DNA from: JBBQWS01 sp038210415
GTDB taxonomy: Bacteria > Actinomycetota > Actinomycetes > Prado026
Length of the DNA: 64,000 bases
NCBI GenBank assembly: GCA_038210415.1
Contig: JBBQWS010000004.1
Span: 57,279-121,278 of the forward strand
Direction: 5' to 3'
A program made the position numbers and the translations under genes. The notes below the pieces were generated by a model, which saw only the letters and a list, made by a program, of their open reading frames with translations, made no database searches and was not told the origin of the DNA. Positions 8,301 through 15,957 of the stretch are shown one piece after another (position 1 is the stretch's first letter; every line of letters begins with the position of its first letter).

Positions 8301-9194
8301 GCCGGGGATCAGCAGGTGGACGGCGCCAGGCACGCACTCCACGCTGACGGGCAGATGGCCGACGAACTCGCCGTCCGCGAACGCCACCATCCCCGGGGCA
8401 TCGATCTCGACCAGTCGTCCGACGTGCACGGATACCTCGGGCTGCCTGACGTGGGTGCCTCGGAAGACGCTGGGGAACAACCGGAGGAACCTGGCTTTGC
8501 CCACGGCGCCGACGACGGTGACGGCGAACTCTCCGTCGTCGATCAGCGCCGACGGGCAGATCCGCATCCCACCACCGTACGAGGCGGCGTTGCCGACGGC
8601 CACGAACATCGCGCTCTGCCTGGTGGTCAGACCGTCGACCGAGAACGTGAACGCGACGGGTGTGAAGACGCGAAGCTCGGCCATCGTGGCGATGTTGTAG
8701 CGCATGGGACCTCGCGGCCAGCGCATCCGGTTGCCCCGCTCGTTGACCAGCGAGTCGAAGCCGCTGGACAGTACGCACGCGAACCACACCGGTGCCTCGG
8801 CGCCGTCGACCCGCACCCGGCCGGCGTCCGCGACCCGGGTGCATCCCGCGGCGACGATGTCGGCCGCCGCGCGCGGGTCGTGCAGCGGCAGGCCCAGGGT
8901 GGTGGCGAAGTCGTTGCCGCTGCCGGCAGCGACGATGCCGAGCCTGACGTCGGTGCCCGCCACCGCCTGCAGCACGAGGTGGACCATGCCATCGCCGCCG
9001 ACCGCGACCAGCGTCTCGTAGCCGTCCTGCACCGCGTGCCGGGCCAGCAGCACAGCGTCGGGTCCGTCGGCTCCGACCAGCTCGGTCACCTCGCAGCCGA
9101 GCTCGCGTAACCGGCTGATGGCCTGGGTGGCCGACCGCGCGCCACGTCCCTTGCCGGAGGTCGGGTTGACCAGTACGGCTATCCGCTTCGCCAC
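8298..9194 (-). CDS. Diacylglycerol/lipid kinase (DgkB/YegS family)
   Basis: A 298-residue ATP-dependent lipid kinase that phosphorylates diacylglycerol or a related lipid at the membrane. Family motifs are clear: N-terminal VLVNPTSGKGRG, the catalytic loop AVGGDGMVH and AAGSGNDFA. A C-terminal beta-sandwich contains GGGMRICPSA and AFADGEFVG. The GTG start (9194-9192) has a TAGCGT hexamer 7 bases upstream and no Shine-Dalgarno sequence. It lies between tatC and helY. The substrate lipid cannot be decided from sequence. Confidence 0.88.
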   Translation of the reverse strand: MAKRIAVLVNPTSGKGRGARSATQAISRLRELGCEVTELVGADGPDAVLLARHAVQDGYETLVAVGGDGMVHLVLQAVAGTDVRLGIVAAGSGNDFATTLGLPLHDPRAAADIVAAGCTRVADAGRVRVDGAEAPVWFACVLSSGFDSLVNERGNRMRWPRGPMRYNIATMAELRVFTPVAFTFSVDGLTTRQSAMFVAVGNAASYGGGMRICPSALIDDGEFAVTVVGAVGKARFLRLFPSVFRGTHVRQPEVSVHVGRLVEIDAPGMVAFADGEFVGHLPVSVECVPGAVHLLIPG

Positions 9195-9201
9195 GGGCGA
9201 G

Positions 9202-9207
9202 ACGCTA
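9202..9207 (-). promoter_or_regulatory. -10 hexamer of a leaderless promoter (lipid kinase)
   Basis: TAGCGT is placed 7 bases before the GTG start in the 57-base gap after tatC. Confidence 0.6.
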
Positions 9208-9251
9208 GCGCGCCGGACGCCCGAAAGGGGCCGAACGCGCGCGCACGAGGG

Positions 9252-10142
9252 TCAGGTGATGTCGTCGTCGAGGCCGGACGGGGTGAGGTCGAGCGGGGAG
9301 ATCTCGTCGTCACCGACATCGAGCCCCTCGGACTTGGCCCGCTTGGCCCGACGACGGTCGGTGTTCCAGCAGATCGCGAAGGCGACGAGCATGAGCAGAA
9401 GGAGGGGCAGCGCGAAGAGCAGCATATTGATGGGGTCGCCGGTCGGCGTCGCGACCGCAGCGAAGATCAGCGTGAACACGATCACCCAGCGCCACCACGA
9501 CGCGAACCGCTGGGCCGACAGGATGCCCGCGGCGTTGAGCACGACGATCACCACCGGCGCGATGCAGCCGAGGCCGAAGACGACCATGATCTGCAGCAGG
9601 AAGCCGACGTACTTGTCGACGCTGATGATGTTGTTGACGCCCTCGGGGGTGAACCCCAGGAAGGCGCCGAGCAGCCTCGGCAGCACGAGGTAGGCCGTCG
9701 CCGCGCCCGTCAGGAACAGCGGCAGTGCGCCGGCGACGAAGGTGGCCGCCCAGCGCTTCTCGTTGCGGTGCAGACCCGGGGTGATGAAGCGGAAGATCTG
9801 GTAGAGCCAGATCGGCGAGGCCAGGATGACGCCGGCAGACAGCGCGACCTGGAGCTTGAGGTTGAACCCGTCAGCCACGCCAGTCAGCGACAGGATCGTC
9901 GGCTTACCCTGCCGGGCCAGCTCGGCGGCAGCTGCCTTGAACGGGCGGAGGATGAAGTCGACGATCTGCGCGTAGTAGATCCAGCCGACCGCGGAAAGCA
10001 GCAGGATCGACCCGGCGGCCCACGCGATCCGGGACCTCAGCTCACGTAGATGCTCGACGAGGGTCATTCGACCCTCGTCAGGCGGCTTGGGCTCGGACGT
10101 TCGGCGGGAGAGTCTCCGGCGACGCCCCGTGGCGTCGCTCAC
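9252..10142 (-). CDS. tatC: Sec-independent protein translocase TatC
   Basis: A 296-residue integral membrane protein that recognises twin-arginine signal peptides and, with TatA, forms the folded-protein export channel. It shows the six-helix TatC pattern with the conserved start LVEHLRELRSR and the PxWxYQ motif ASPIWLYQIFRF. The Arg-rich N-terminus (GRRRRLSRRTSE) and the acidic C-terminal tail (LDVGDDEISPLD) are cytosolic. It lies 22 bases after tatA. No tatB is seen, consistent with a TatA/TatC minimal pair or a tatB elsewhere. Confidence 0.95.
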   Translation of the reverse strand: MSDATGRRRRLSRRTSEPKPPDEGRMTLVEHLRELRSRIAWAAGSILLLSAVGWIYYAQIVDFILRPFKAAAAELARQGKPTILSLTGVADGFNLKLQVALSAGVILASPIWLYQIFRFITPGLHRNEKRWAATFVAGALPLFLTGAATAYLVLPRLLGAFLGFTPEGVNNIISVDKYVGFLLQIMVVFGLGCIAPVVIVVLNAAGILSAQRFASWWRWVIVFTLIFAAVATPTGDPINMLLFALPLLLLMLVAFAICWNTDRRRAKRAKSEGLDVGDDEISPLDLTPSGLDDDIT

Positions 10143-10164
10143 GGGCTGCAGTCTGCTGAGTCGT

Positions 10165-10431
10165 TCAGCTCTCGGACTTCTCCGGAGCCGGCTGGCTCAC
10201 CTCGGGCGAGACCACCGGCTGGGCAGGCGCGATGGCCTGTGGGGGCAGCGGGGCGGCAGCCGGCGGAGCAGCGGCCGTCTCGTCGTTGATCAGGCCCTTC
10301 GTCTCGGCCTTGAAGATGCGCAGCGAACGGCCGACACCACGTGCGGCGTCCGGCAGCTTCTTCGAGCCGAACAGCAGGACGACGATGAGCACCGCGATCC
10401 AGAAACCGGGGCTTTCTGCCAACTTACCCAT
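10165..10431 (-). CDS. tatA: Twin-arginine translocase subunit TatA
   Basis: An 88-residue single-span protein that oligomerises around TatC to form the export pore. The N-terminal helix is FWIAVLIVVLLFGSKKLPDAA, followed by the amphipathic helix RGVGRSLRIFKAETKG and a Pro/Ala-rich tail. The FGSKKLPD hinge is diagnostic. ATG 10431 has AGAGG 8 bases upstream. A TAAGAT hexamer at 10471-10466 could be its own promoter, about 35 bases before the start. Confidence 0.95.
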   Translation of the reverse strand: MGKLAESPGFWIAVLIVVLLFGSKKLPDAARGVGRSLRIFKAETKGLINDETAAAPPAAAPLPPQAIAPAQPVVSPEVSQPAPEKSES

Positions 10432-10544
10432 CGGGGAACCTCTCTCGTCGGACGACTCCGTACGCATCTTACGCGTCGGTCCGGGGAGTGGCCGGCAGGC
10501 ACGGTCCGCCAGGAGTGAACAACCGGAGACGGGCAACCGGCCGA

Positions 10545-10877
10545 TCAGGCGCGGGCGGCGCCCTGGACGTCGCCGACGAGGGTGTCGTGGTGCTCGAGCC
10601 AGAGTGCGAAGTCGAGCAGGTCGTCGTAGGAGATCCGCGGGCCCGCGTGCGCCTCGAGCGCCTCGTTCGGAATGTGCCACGGCTTGGCGACGACCCCGCC
10701 CGACAGCAGCAGGGCGACGACCTCTTCGTCGGCGGGCTTCTTGACTTCGTCCTTGCAGGTCGGACAGTCGAACGAGTACGACGACCAATCGGCCCGGTTG
10801 CACACCAGGAGCCGCAGCTGCACAGGTTTGAGCTCGACGTCACCGCAGGTTGGGCACGTAGCCCGGATCGTCGTCAT
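10545..10877 (-). CDS. Zinc-ribbon protein of unknown function
   Basis: A 110-residue protein with two metal-binding knuckles near the N-terminus, CPTCGD at residues 8-13 and CPTCKD at 38-43, predicting one Zn ribbon. The rest is helical and contains PRISYDDLLDFALWLE. AAGGGA lies 7 bases before ATG 10877, which rejects the longer upstream frame. It lies between pafC and tatA. Relatives are common in actinobacteria, but I know of no assigned function. It could bind nucleic acid or a transcription component. Confidence 0.75.
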   Translation of the reverse strand: MTTIRATCPTCGDVELKPVQLRLLVCNRADWSSYSFDCPTCKDEVKKPADEEVVALLLSGGVVAKPWHIPNEALEAHAGPRISYDDLLDFALWLEHHDTLVGDVQGAARA

Positions 10878-10971
10878 GGTCACAGTCCCTTCGCCCTCCC
10901 CCGGATCCATTCCCGGGCTGTACGGGAGTTGGAATCGGCAGCGCACGCAGCGACCTTGAACCCACGAACGG

Positions 10972-11934
10972 TCAGAGTCGGCGCGACACGCCGTAAAGCA
11001 GCAGGGTTGCCTGGGCCAGACGGGTGACTTCGGCCCGAATCTCGTTTGGCTCGACGACCGCGACGCCACCGGATAGGCGCAGGGCGAGCCGGGTGACCAG
11101 CCGCGAATCGGAGGTGCGCAGAGTCACCCGCAGCCCACCGTCCGGCTGTTCGGCGACCGTCTCGCAGGCGTAGTACTCCGGCACCCACCGCGACGACGCG
11201 TCGAGATCGAGAGTGACGACCTGGTCGCCGGCCCCTGGCCGGAACACCCCGGCGACCTCGTTCGGCGCGGGCACCCCCGGCGACTGAGCGGGCGTGTCGA
11301 GCACGACCGCCTCGACGATCCGGTCGAGCCGGAACGTACGCACCGACTCGGAGGAGTGGCAGTAGCCCTCGAGATAGGCGGTGTCGTCGACCGAGACGAT
11401 GCGCATCGGGTCGACGTCGCGCTCGGTGACCTCGTCGCGGGTGGGCACCCAGTACTGCAGGTGCAGGCGTCGATGCGCGGCGAGTCCCTCGCGTACTGCC
11501 TCGGCCGCGGCCGCCGCGGGCGCGGGCGCCGCCCGTCCCGGCTCGGACTCGGTGAGTCCCGCCAGGCCGGTGGCGTCCTCGAGCTTGGCAAGCGCCCCGT
11601 CGAGGGCGTTGCGGTCCTGCAGGCCGGGCACCGCGGCCAGAGCGCGCAGGCCGACCAGCAGGGCCACAGCTTCGTCCGGCCGGAGCCGCAGCGGACGGTC
11701 GATGGTCGCCGGGTCGATCACCGAGATCCGGTCCGAGTCGAGGTAGTCGATGTCGATGAAGACCTCGGGCTGACCTGGCAGCTCGCACGTGAACGCCAGC
11801 TGCAGGTCCTTCTCGAGCTGCAATGGCGTCACGCCGAACGCGGCGGCGGCCACCTGCTTGGTGACGCCTGGGTGAGCCTGCAACCACGGGAGCAGGGCAA
11901 GCAGCCGGACAAGCTGGTCGCTCGCGCCGGCCAT
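10972..11934 (-). CDS. pafC: WYL-domain transcriptional regulator PafC
   Basis: A 320-residue partner of PafB. In mycobacteria the PafBC heterodimer activates the LexA-independent DNA-damage regulon. It has an N-terminal winged-helix region (residues 1-60, LLPWLQAHPGVTKQVAAAAFG) and a WYL domain around residues 150-240 (LQYWVPTRDE, TAYLEGYCH, FRLDRI). The C-terminal WCX-like region follows. The conserved WYL triad appears as a degenerate YLEGYC, as is usual in PafC. The start ATG overlaps the pafB stop (TGATG), so translation is coupled. Confidence 0.92.
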   Translation of the reverse strand: MAGASDQLVRLLALLPWLQAHPGVTKQVAAAAFGVTPLQLEKDLQLAFTCELPGQPEVFIDIDYLDSDRISVIDPATIDRPLRLRPDEAVALLVGLRALAAVPGLQDRNALDGALAKLEDATGLAGLTESEPGRAAPAPAAAAAEAVREGLAAHRRLHLQYWVPTRDEVTERDVDPMRIVSVDDTAYLEGYCHSSESVRTFRLDRIVEAVVLDTPAQSPGVPAPNEVAGVFRPGAGDQVVTLDLDASSRWVPEYYACETVAEQPDGGLRVTLRTSDSRLVTRLALRLSGGVAVVEPNEIRAEVTRLAQATLLLYGVSRRL

Positions 11935-12911
11935 CAGCGCCGTCCCTGACCGGCCAGCACGGCCTGCAGGTTCGCGATGACCGCGTCGCGCAGCTCGGGT
12001 GGCGACTCGACCACCACGACCGGGCCGTACGAAGCCACCTCCTCGGCGAACGGGTAGATGCCCGCATTCGCGACCGTGAGTCGGTCCCAGGGTGCACCGT
12101 CGACCACGACCGACGCCGCGGGCGCGGTGGCCCGCCGGCGCAGACCGTAGCCGGCGCCCGGCTGCACGAGCAGGACCGCCTCGGACTCGGGACCGGCAGC
12201 GGCGAAGACGTCCACCCGGGACCGCAGAGCGGCGTCGGTGGGCACCACGAACGCTGAGGGTGCCCCGACCGCGGTCACCTCGCCGTCGATCCGGGAGAGC
12301 CGGAAGACCCGTGCGGCGTCGCGGTCTAGGTCGTGCCCCACGACGTACCACCGACCCCGCTGCGAGACCACCCCCCACGGCTGCAGGTGGCGCAGGTGGC
12401 TCTTGGTCTCGCGCGCCGCGCGGTACGCGAACCGGACGGCCCGTCGCTGCGACACGGCAGCCGTCAGCGGTCCGAAGGCCGCCTCACCACCGGACAACCG
12501 GGGTTCGATCGCCGGCAGGTCGGTCGGGTCGACGTCGATCCCCTCCGCGGAGAGCTTGAGCAGGGCGCGGGCCGCGGCTGACGCCGGACCCTGCTCGCGC
12601 CAGACCCGTGCAGCCAGGGCCATGGCAACCATCTCGTCGCGCGTGAGGTGCAGGTCCGGCAAGGCGTACGCGTCCCGGTCGATGCGGTAGCCAACCTCTT
12701 CGTCACCCGGCTCCCCCGACGTCTCCAGCGGGATGCCGAGCTCGCGAAGCTCGTTCTTGTCGCGCTCGAACATCCGCTCGAACGCCTCGTCGGACGGGCA
12801 AGCGGTGTAGTCCGGGATGGCCCGGCGCAGCTGCTCGCGTGACACCGAGCGCCTGCCCTGGCTCAGGCAGAGGACGACCTGGAGCAGTCGCTCGGTCTTG
12901 TTCTGGGCCAC
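11934..12911 (-). CDS. pafB: WYL-domain transcriptional regulator PafB
   Basis: A 325-residue regulator with an N-terminal HTH (KTERLLQVVLCLSQGRRSVS). The WYL domain (RAVRFAYRAARETKSHLRHLQPWGVVSQRGRWYVVGHD) includes the typical PWGV and RWYVVGHD motifs, followed by a C-terminal WCX extension. It forms a heterodimer with PafC and responds to DNA damage, probably by sensing single-stranded nucleic acid. The GTG start (12911-12909) lies 16 bases after the FKBP stop and has no Shine-Dalgarno sequence, so translation may depend on ribosomes finishing the upstream gene. Confidence 0.92.
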   Translation of the reverse strand: MAQNKTERLLQVVLCLSQGRRSVSREQLRRAIPDYTACPSDEAFERMFERDKNELRELGIPLETSGEPGDEEVGYRIDRDAYALPDLHLTRDEMVAMALAARVWREQGPASAAARALLKLSAEGIDVDPTDLPAIEPRLSGGEAAFGPLTAAVSQRRAVRFAYRAARETKSHLRHLQPWGVVSQRGRWYVVGHDLDRDAARVFRLSRIDGEVTAVGAPSAFVVPTDAALRSRVDVFAAAGPESEAVLLVQPGAGYGLRRRATAPAASVVVDGAPWDRLTVANAGIYPFAEEVASYGPVVVVESPPELRDAVIANLQAVLAGQGRR

Positions 12912-12927
12912 AGGAGAATCGGACCGG

Positions 12928-13290
12928 TCAGCCGACGCCGAGCAGGTCGATCACGAAGACCAGGGTGTGACCGGAGAGCCGGTGCCCGCCGCCGACCGGG
13001 CCGTACGCGAGCGTGGGTGGGCAGACGAGCTGGCGCCGACCGCCCACCCGCATGCCCGGGATCCCGTCCTGCCAGGCCTTGATCAGCCCGGCCAGCGGGA
13101 ACCGGATCGGTTCGCCCCGGCTCCAGGACGAGTCGAACTCGTCGCCGGACTCGAAGTCGACCCCGACGTAGTGAACGAGCACCTGGGCACCGGGGACCGC
13201 CTCGTCGCCCTCGCCGAGGACCAGGTCGGTGACGACCAGGTCGACAGGGGGCTCTCCGCCCGGGAAGTCGATCTCGGGCTTCTCACTCAT
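12928..13290 (-). CDS. FKBP-type peptidyl-prolyl isomerase, cytosolic
   Basis: A 120-residue single FKBP domain that catalyses cis-trans isomerisation of Xaa-Pro bonds. Active-site elements are present: VHYVGV, EFDSSWSRGEP, PLAGLIKAWQDGIPGM, LAYG and FVIDLLGV. There is no signal peptide. AGGAG lies 7 bases before ATG 13290. FKBP genes between pafA and pafBC are a recurrent actinobacterial arrangement. A direct role in pupylation has not been shown and is not implied by sequence. Confidence 0.92.
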   Translation of the reverse strand: MSEKPEIDFPGGEPPVDLVVTDLVLGEGDEAVPGAQVLVHYVGVDFESGDEFDSSWSRGEPIRFPLAGLIKAWQDGIPGMRVGGRRQLVCPPTLAYGPVGGGHRLSGHTLVFVIDLLGVG

Positions 13291-13316
13291 CTGCGGACTC
13301 CTTGCTCGATCAGCGG

Positions 13317-14288
13317 TCATTTGGCTGGCTGGAAGGATCCAAGCAGGTCGACGACGAAGACGAGGGTGTCGGTGCCCTTGATCTTCGCCTGAGCGTTGCC
13401 AGCCTTGCCGTAGCCGTCGGCAGGCGGCAGGACGAGCAGCACCCGGCTGCCGACCTTCTTGCCGACGAGCCCGGCGTCCCAGCCCGGGATCACTTGTCCG
13501 GTCCCGATCGGGAACCCTACCGGCGCGCCCCGCATCCACGACGCGTCGAAGGTCTTGCCGTCGCGCCAGATCTTGCCGACGTACTGCACGACCAGGAGGT
13601 CGCCCTTGCTCACCGTGCCGCCGGTGCCGGCGGTTCCGCTGTTGCCGACGACGACGTCGGCTGCGACCAGCGTCGTGGGCGGCGGGTTGGCCGGGATCGT
13701 CACCGAGGGGGCACTCGGAGCGGTTCCCACCTTGGGCAAGGTGGCGGCCAACGGTGGCGCGGCGGCGCCGACGGCTGATGCGGTACCGGCGAACGACCCT
13801 CGCACGTCGACGACGAAGACCAGCGTGTCGGTGCCCTTGATCCCGCCCTGGCTGTTCCCGGTGTTGCCGTAGCCGTCGGCGGGCGGGATCACCAGCAGCA
13901 CGCGGCTGCCGGCGGTCTGGCCCACCAGCGCCTTGTCCCAGCCGGGGATGACCTGGCCGGTGCCGATGGTGAACGAGGCCGGCGCTCCGCGCTTGAACGA
14001 CGAGTCGAAGACTTTGCCGCCGTCCCAGAGCTCGCCGACGTAGTCGGCGACGAGGAGCTCGCCCTTGCCCACGGCCGGGCCGGTGCCCCTGCTCAGCACG
14101 GTGGTCTGCAGCGTTGTGGGGGCGGTACCACCGGGAAGCGTGATGGTTGGGATCGTACCGAAAGCGCCCGTGACGGTCGGCGCACCGCCGGATCCGCCAC
14201 CCGACGAGGACGAGCCCGACCCGGAGGTGCACGCGGCGACCAGCGCCAGGACAGGCACGAGCAGCAGCGCAGCCCGACGAACACGCAC
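13317..14288 (-). CDS. Lipoprotein with two FKBP-type isomerase domains
   Basis: A 323-residue exported folding catalyst. The N-terminus has a lipobox (LALVAACTSG), then a Ser/Gly linker and two FKBP domains, about residues 65-180 and 200-320. Each contains VFDSSFKRG or TFDASWMRG, GQVIPGWD, PPADGYG and KGTDTLVFVVD. Both retain the hydrophobic pocket residues, so both may be active. The repeats share short identical DNA blocks, implying internal duplication. GTG 14288 is chosen because GAGGG lies 10 bases upstream and the lipoprotein signal then has the usual length. Lies between pafA and the cytosolic FKBP gene. Confidence 0.88.
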   Translation of the reverse strand: MRVRRAALLLVPVLALVAACTSGSGSSSSGGGSGGAPTVTGAFGTIPTITLPGGTAPTTLQTTVLSRGTGPAVGKGELLVADYVGELWDGGKVFDSSFKRGAPASFTIGTGQVIPGWDKALVGQTAGSRVLLVIPPADGYGNTGNSQGGIKGTDTLVFVVDVRGSFAGTASAVGAAAPPLAATLPKVGTAPSAPSVTIPANPPPTTLVAADVVVGNSGTAGTGGTVSKGDLLVVQYVGKIWRDGKTFDASWMRGAPVGFPIGTGQVIPGWDAGLVGKKVGSRVLLVLPPADGYGKAGNAQAKIKGTDTLVFVVDLLGSFQPAK

Positions 14289-14378
14289 GACGATCAAACC
14301 CTCTCGACGGACCACGGGAACATCGGTTCAGCCTAAGCCAGCCCGACCCGGCGGGCCGCATCGGCCACAGGCCCACCG

Positions 14379-15746
14379 TCACATGGACTCGATCAGCCGT
14401 TGCACCCTTTCGTCGACCGAGCGGAACGGGTCCTTGCACAGCACGGTCCGCTGGGCCTGGTCGTTGAGCTTGAGATGGACCCAGTCGACGGTGAAGTCGC
14501 GTCGGCGCTCCTGGGCCGCCTTGATGAACTCCCCGCGCAACCGGGCCCGGGTGGTCTGCGGGGGCAGCCCCTTCGCCTGGAATACCGTCAGGTCGTCAGT
14601 GGTGCGCTCTATTTTGCCCCGCCGCTGGAGCAGGTAGTAGAGGCCGCGGTCGCGGTTGATGTCGTGGTAGGCAAGGTCGATCTGGGCGACCCGTGGTGAG
14701 TCGAGGGCCAGCCCGTGCTTGGTCCGGTAGCGCTCGATCAGCGACCGTTTGATGGCCCAGTCGATCTCGCGGTCGATCAGGGTGAGGTCCTGGCCCTCGA
14801 TCGCGGACAGGGTGCGCTCCCAGAGGTCGAGTACGCGCGCCACGGTCGGCTCGGCCTCGATCAGTCCGCGCCGCTCGGCGAACTCCTTCGCCTTCGTGAA
14901 GTACTCCCCCTGGATGTCGAGGGCACTGACTTCCCGGCCGTTCGCGAGCTTGACCAGCCGACGGCCCGTGACGTCATGGCTGATCTCACGGATCGCTCTG
15001 ATCGGGTTCTCGAGGGTCAGGTCGCGCAGCACGACGCCGGCTTCGATCATGCGCAGGACGAGGTCGGCGCTGCCCACCTTCAGCAACGTGCTGGGTTCGG
15101 CCATGTTCGAGTCGCCGACGATGACGTGCAGGCGCCGGTAGCGCTCGGCGTCGGCGTGCGGCTCGTCGCGGGTGTTGATGATGGGCCGGCTGCGGGTCGT
15201 CGCGCTCGAGACCCCCTCCCAGATGTGCTCGGCCCGCTGGCTGAGGCAGAACACCGCGCCTCGAGGCGTCTGGAGCACCTTTCCGGCACCGCAGACGAGC
15301 TGGCGGCTCACGAGGAACGGGATCAGCACGTCGGAGATGCGCGAGAAGTCGCCCGCGCGGGTCACCAGGTAGTTCTCGTGACAGCCGTACGAGTTGCCGG
15401 CGGAGTCGGTGTTGTTCTTGAACAGGTACACCTCGCCGGGGATGCCCTCCTCCCGGAGCCGACGCTCGGCGTCGATCAGCAGGCCCTCCAGGATCCGCTC
15501 GCCGGCCTTGTCGTGGGCCACGAGCTCGGCGATGTCGTCGCACTCGGGGGTGGCGTACTCGGGGTGGCTGCCGACGTCGAGGTAGAGCCGGGCGCCGTTG
15601 CGGAGGAAGACGTTGCTGCTGCGCCCCCACGACACGACCCGCCGGAACAGGTAGCGCGCCACCTCGTCAGGTGACAATCGGCGCTGGCCACCGGACGTGC
15701 ACGTGACGCCGTACTCGGTCTCGATCCCGAAGATCCGCCGGTCCAT
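14379..15746 (-). CDS. pafA: Pup-protein ligase PafA
   Basis: A 455-residue carboxylate-amine ligase that attaches the C-terminal glutamate of Pup to substrate lysines at the expense of ATP, marking them for the proteasome. It has the glutamine-synthetase-like core IFGIETEYGVTC, the catalytic Asp region YLDVGSHPEYATPE, the nucleotide and metal loop FKNNTDSAGNSYGCHENYL and the NTRDEPHADAERYRRLH block shared with Dop. The ATG at 15746 is fixed by a TACGCT hexamer 6 bases upstream; the frame extends further but without such support. Length agrees with the mycobacterial enzyme. Confidence 0.96.
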   Translation of the reverse strand: MDRRIFGIETEYGVTCTSGGQRRLSPDEVARYLFRRVVSWGRSSNVFLRNGARLYLDVGSHPEYATPECDDIAELVAHDKAGERILEGLLIDAERRLREEGIPGEVYLFKNNTDSAGNSYGCHENYLVTRAGDFSRISDVLIPFLVSRQLVCGAGKVLQTPRGAVFCLSQRAEHIWEGVSSATTRSRPIINTRDEPHADAERYRRLHVIVGDSNMAEPSTLLKVGSADLVLRMIEAGVVLRDLTLENPIRAIREISHDVTGRRLVKLANGREVSALDIQGEYFTKAKEFAERRGLIEAEPTVARVLDLWERTLSAIEGQDLTLIDREIDWAIKRSLIERYRTKHGLALDSPRVAQIDLAYHDINRDRGLYYLLQRRGKIERTTDDLTVFQAKGLPPQTTRARLRGEFIKAAQERRRDFTVDWVHLKLNDQAQRTVLCKDPFRSVDERVQRLIESM

Positions 15747-15752
15747 GTTTGC

Positions 15753-15758
15753 AGCGTA
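15753..15758 (-). promoter_or_regulatory. -10 hexamer of the leaderless pafA promoter
   Basis: TACGCT is placed 6 bases before the pafA ATG. It would drive pafA and the downstream FKBP, pafB and pafC genes. Confidence 0.65.
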
Positions 15759-15797
15759 GGTCACCGGGCTGCCCTGGACCCGGCCAGGCCGAGGTTT

Positions 15798-15845
15798 AAT
15801 CACCTGCTTGTGATTCGGCGGGTCGCTTGACGAGAGGCGGTCAAG
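15798..15845. promoter_or_regulatory. Two inverted repeats in the pafA/peptidase divergent region
   Basis: AATCAC-6-GTGATT occupies 15798-15815 and CTTGAC-8-GTCAAG occupies 15826-15845. Both lie between the divergent pafA and M15-like peptidase genes, about 40-90 bp upstream of pafA. They are candidate regulator sites or hairpins. No regulator can be named. Confidence 0.35.
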
Positions 15846-15957
15846 CCCTTGCAGATCCTGGCCGAAGGAAGCAGGGTGGCGCTAGGCCACTGGAGTGACG
15901 GGTGTGGCTGGTGGTGATGCCGCGTCGACGAGGCGTACGACCGAACGGGAGTGTGTT

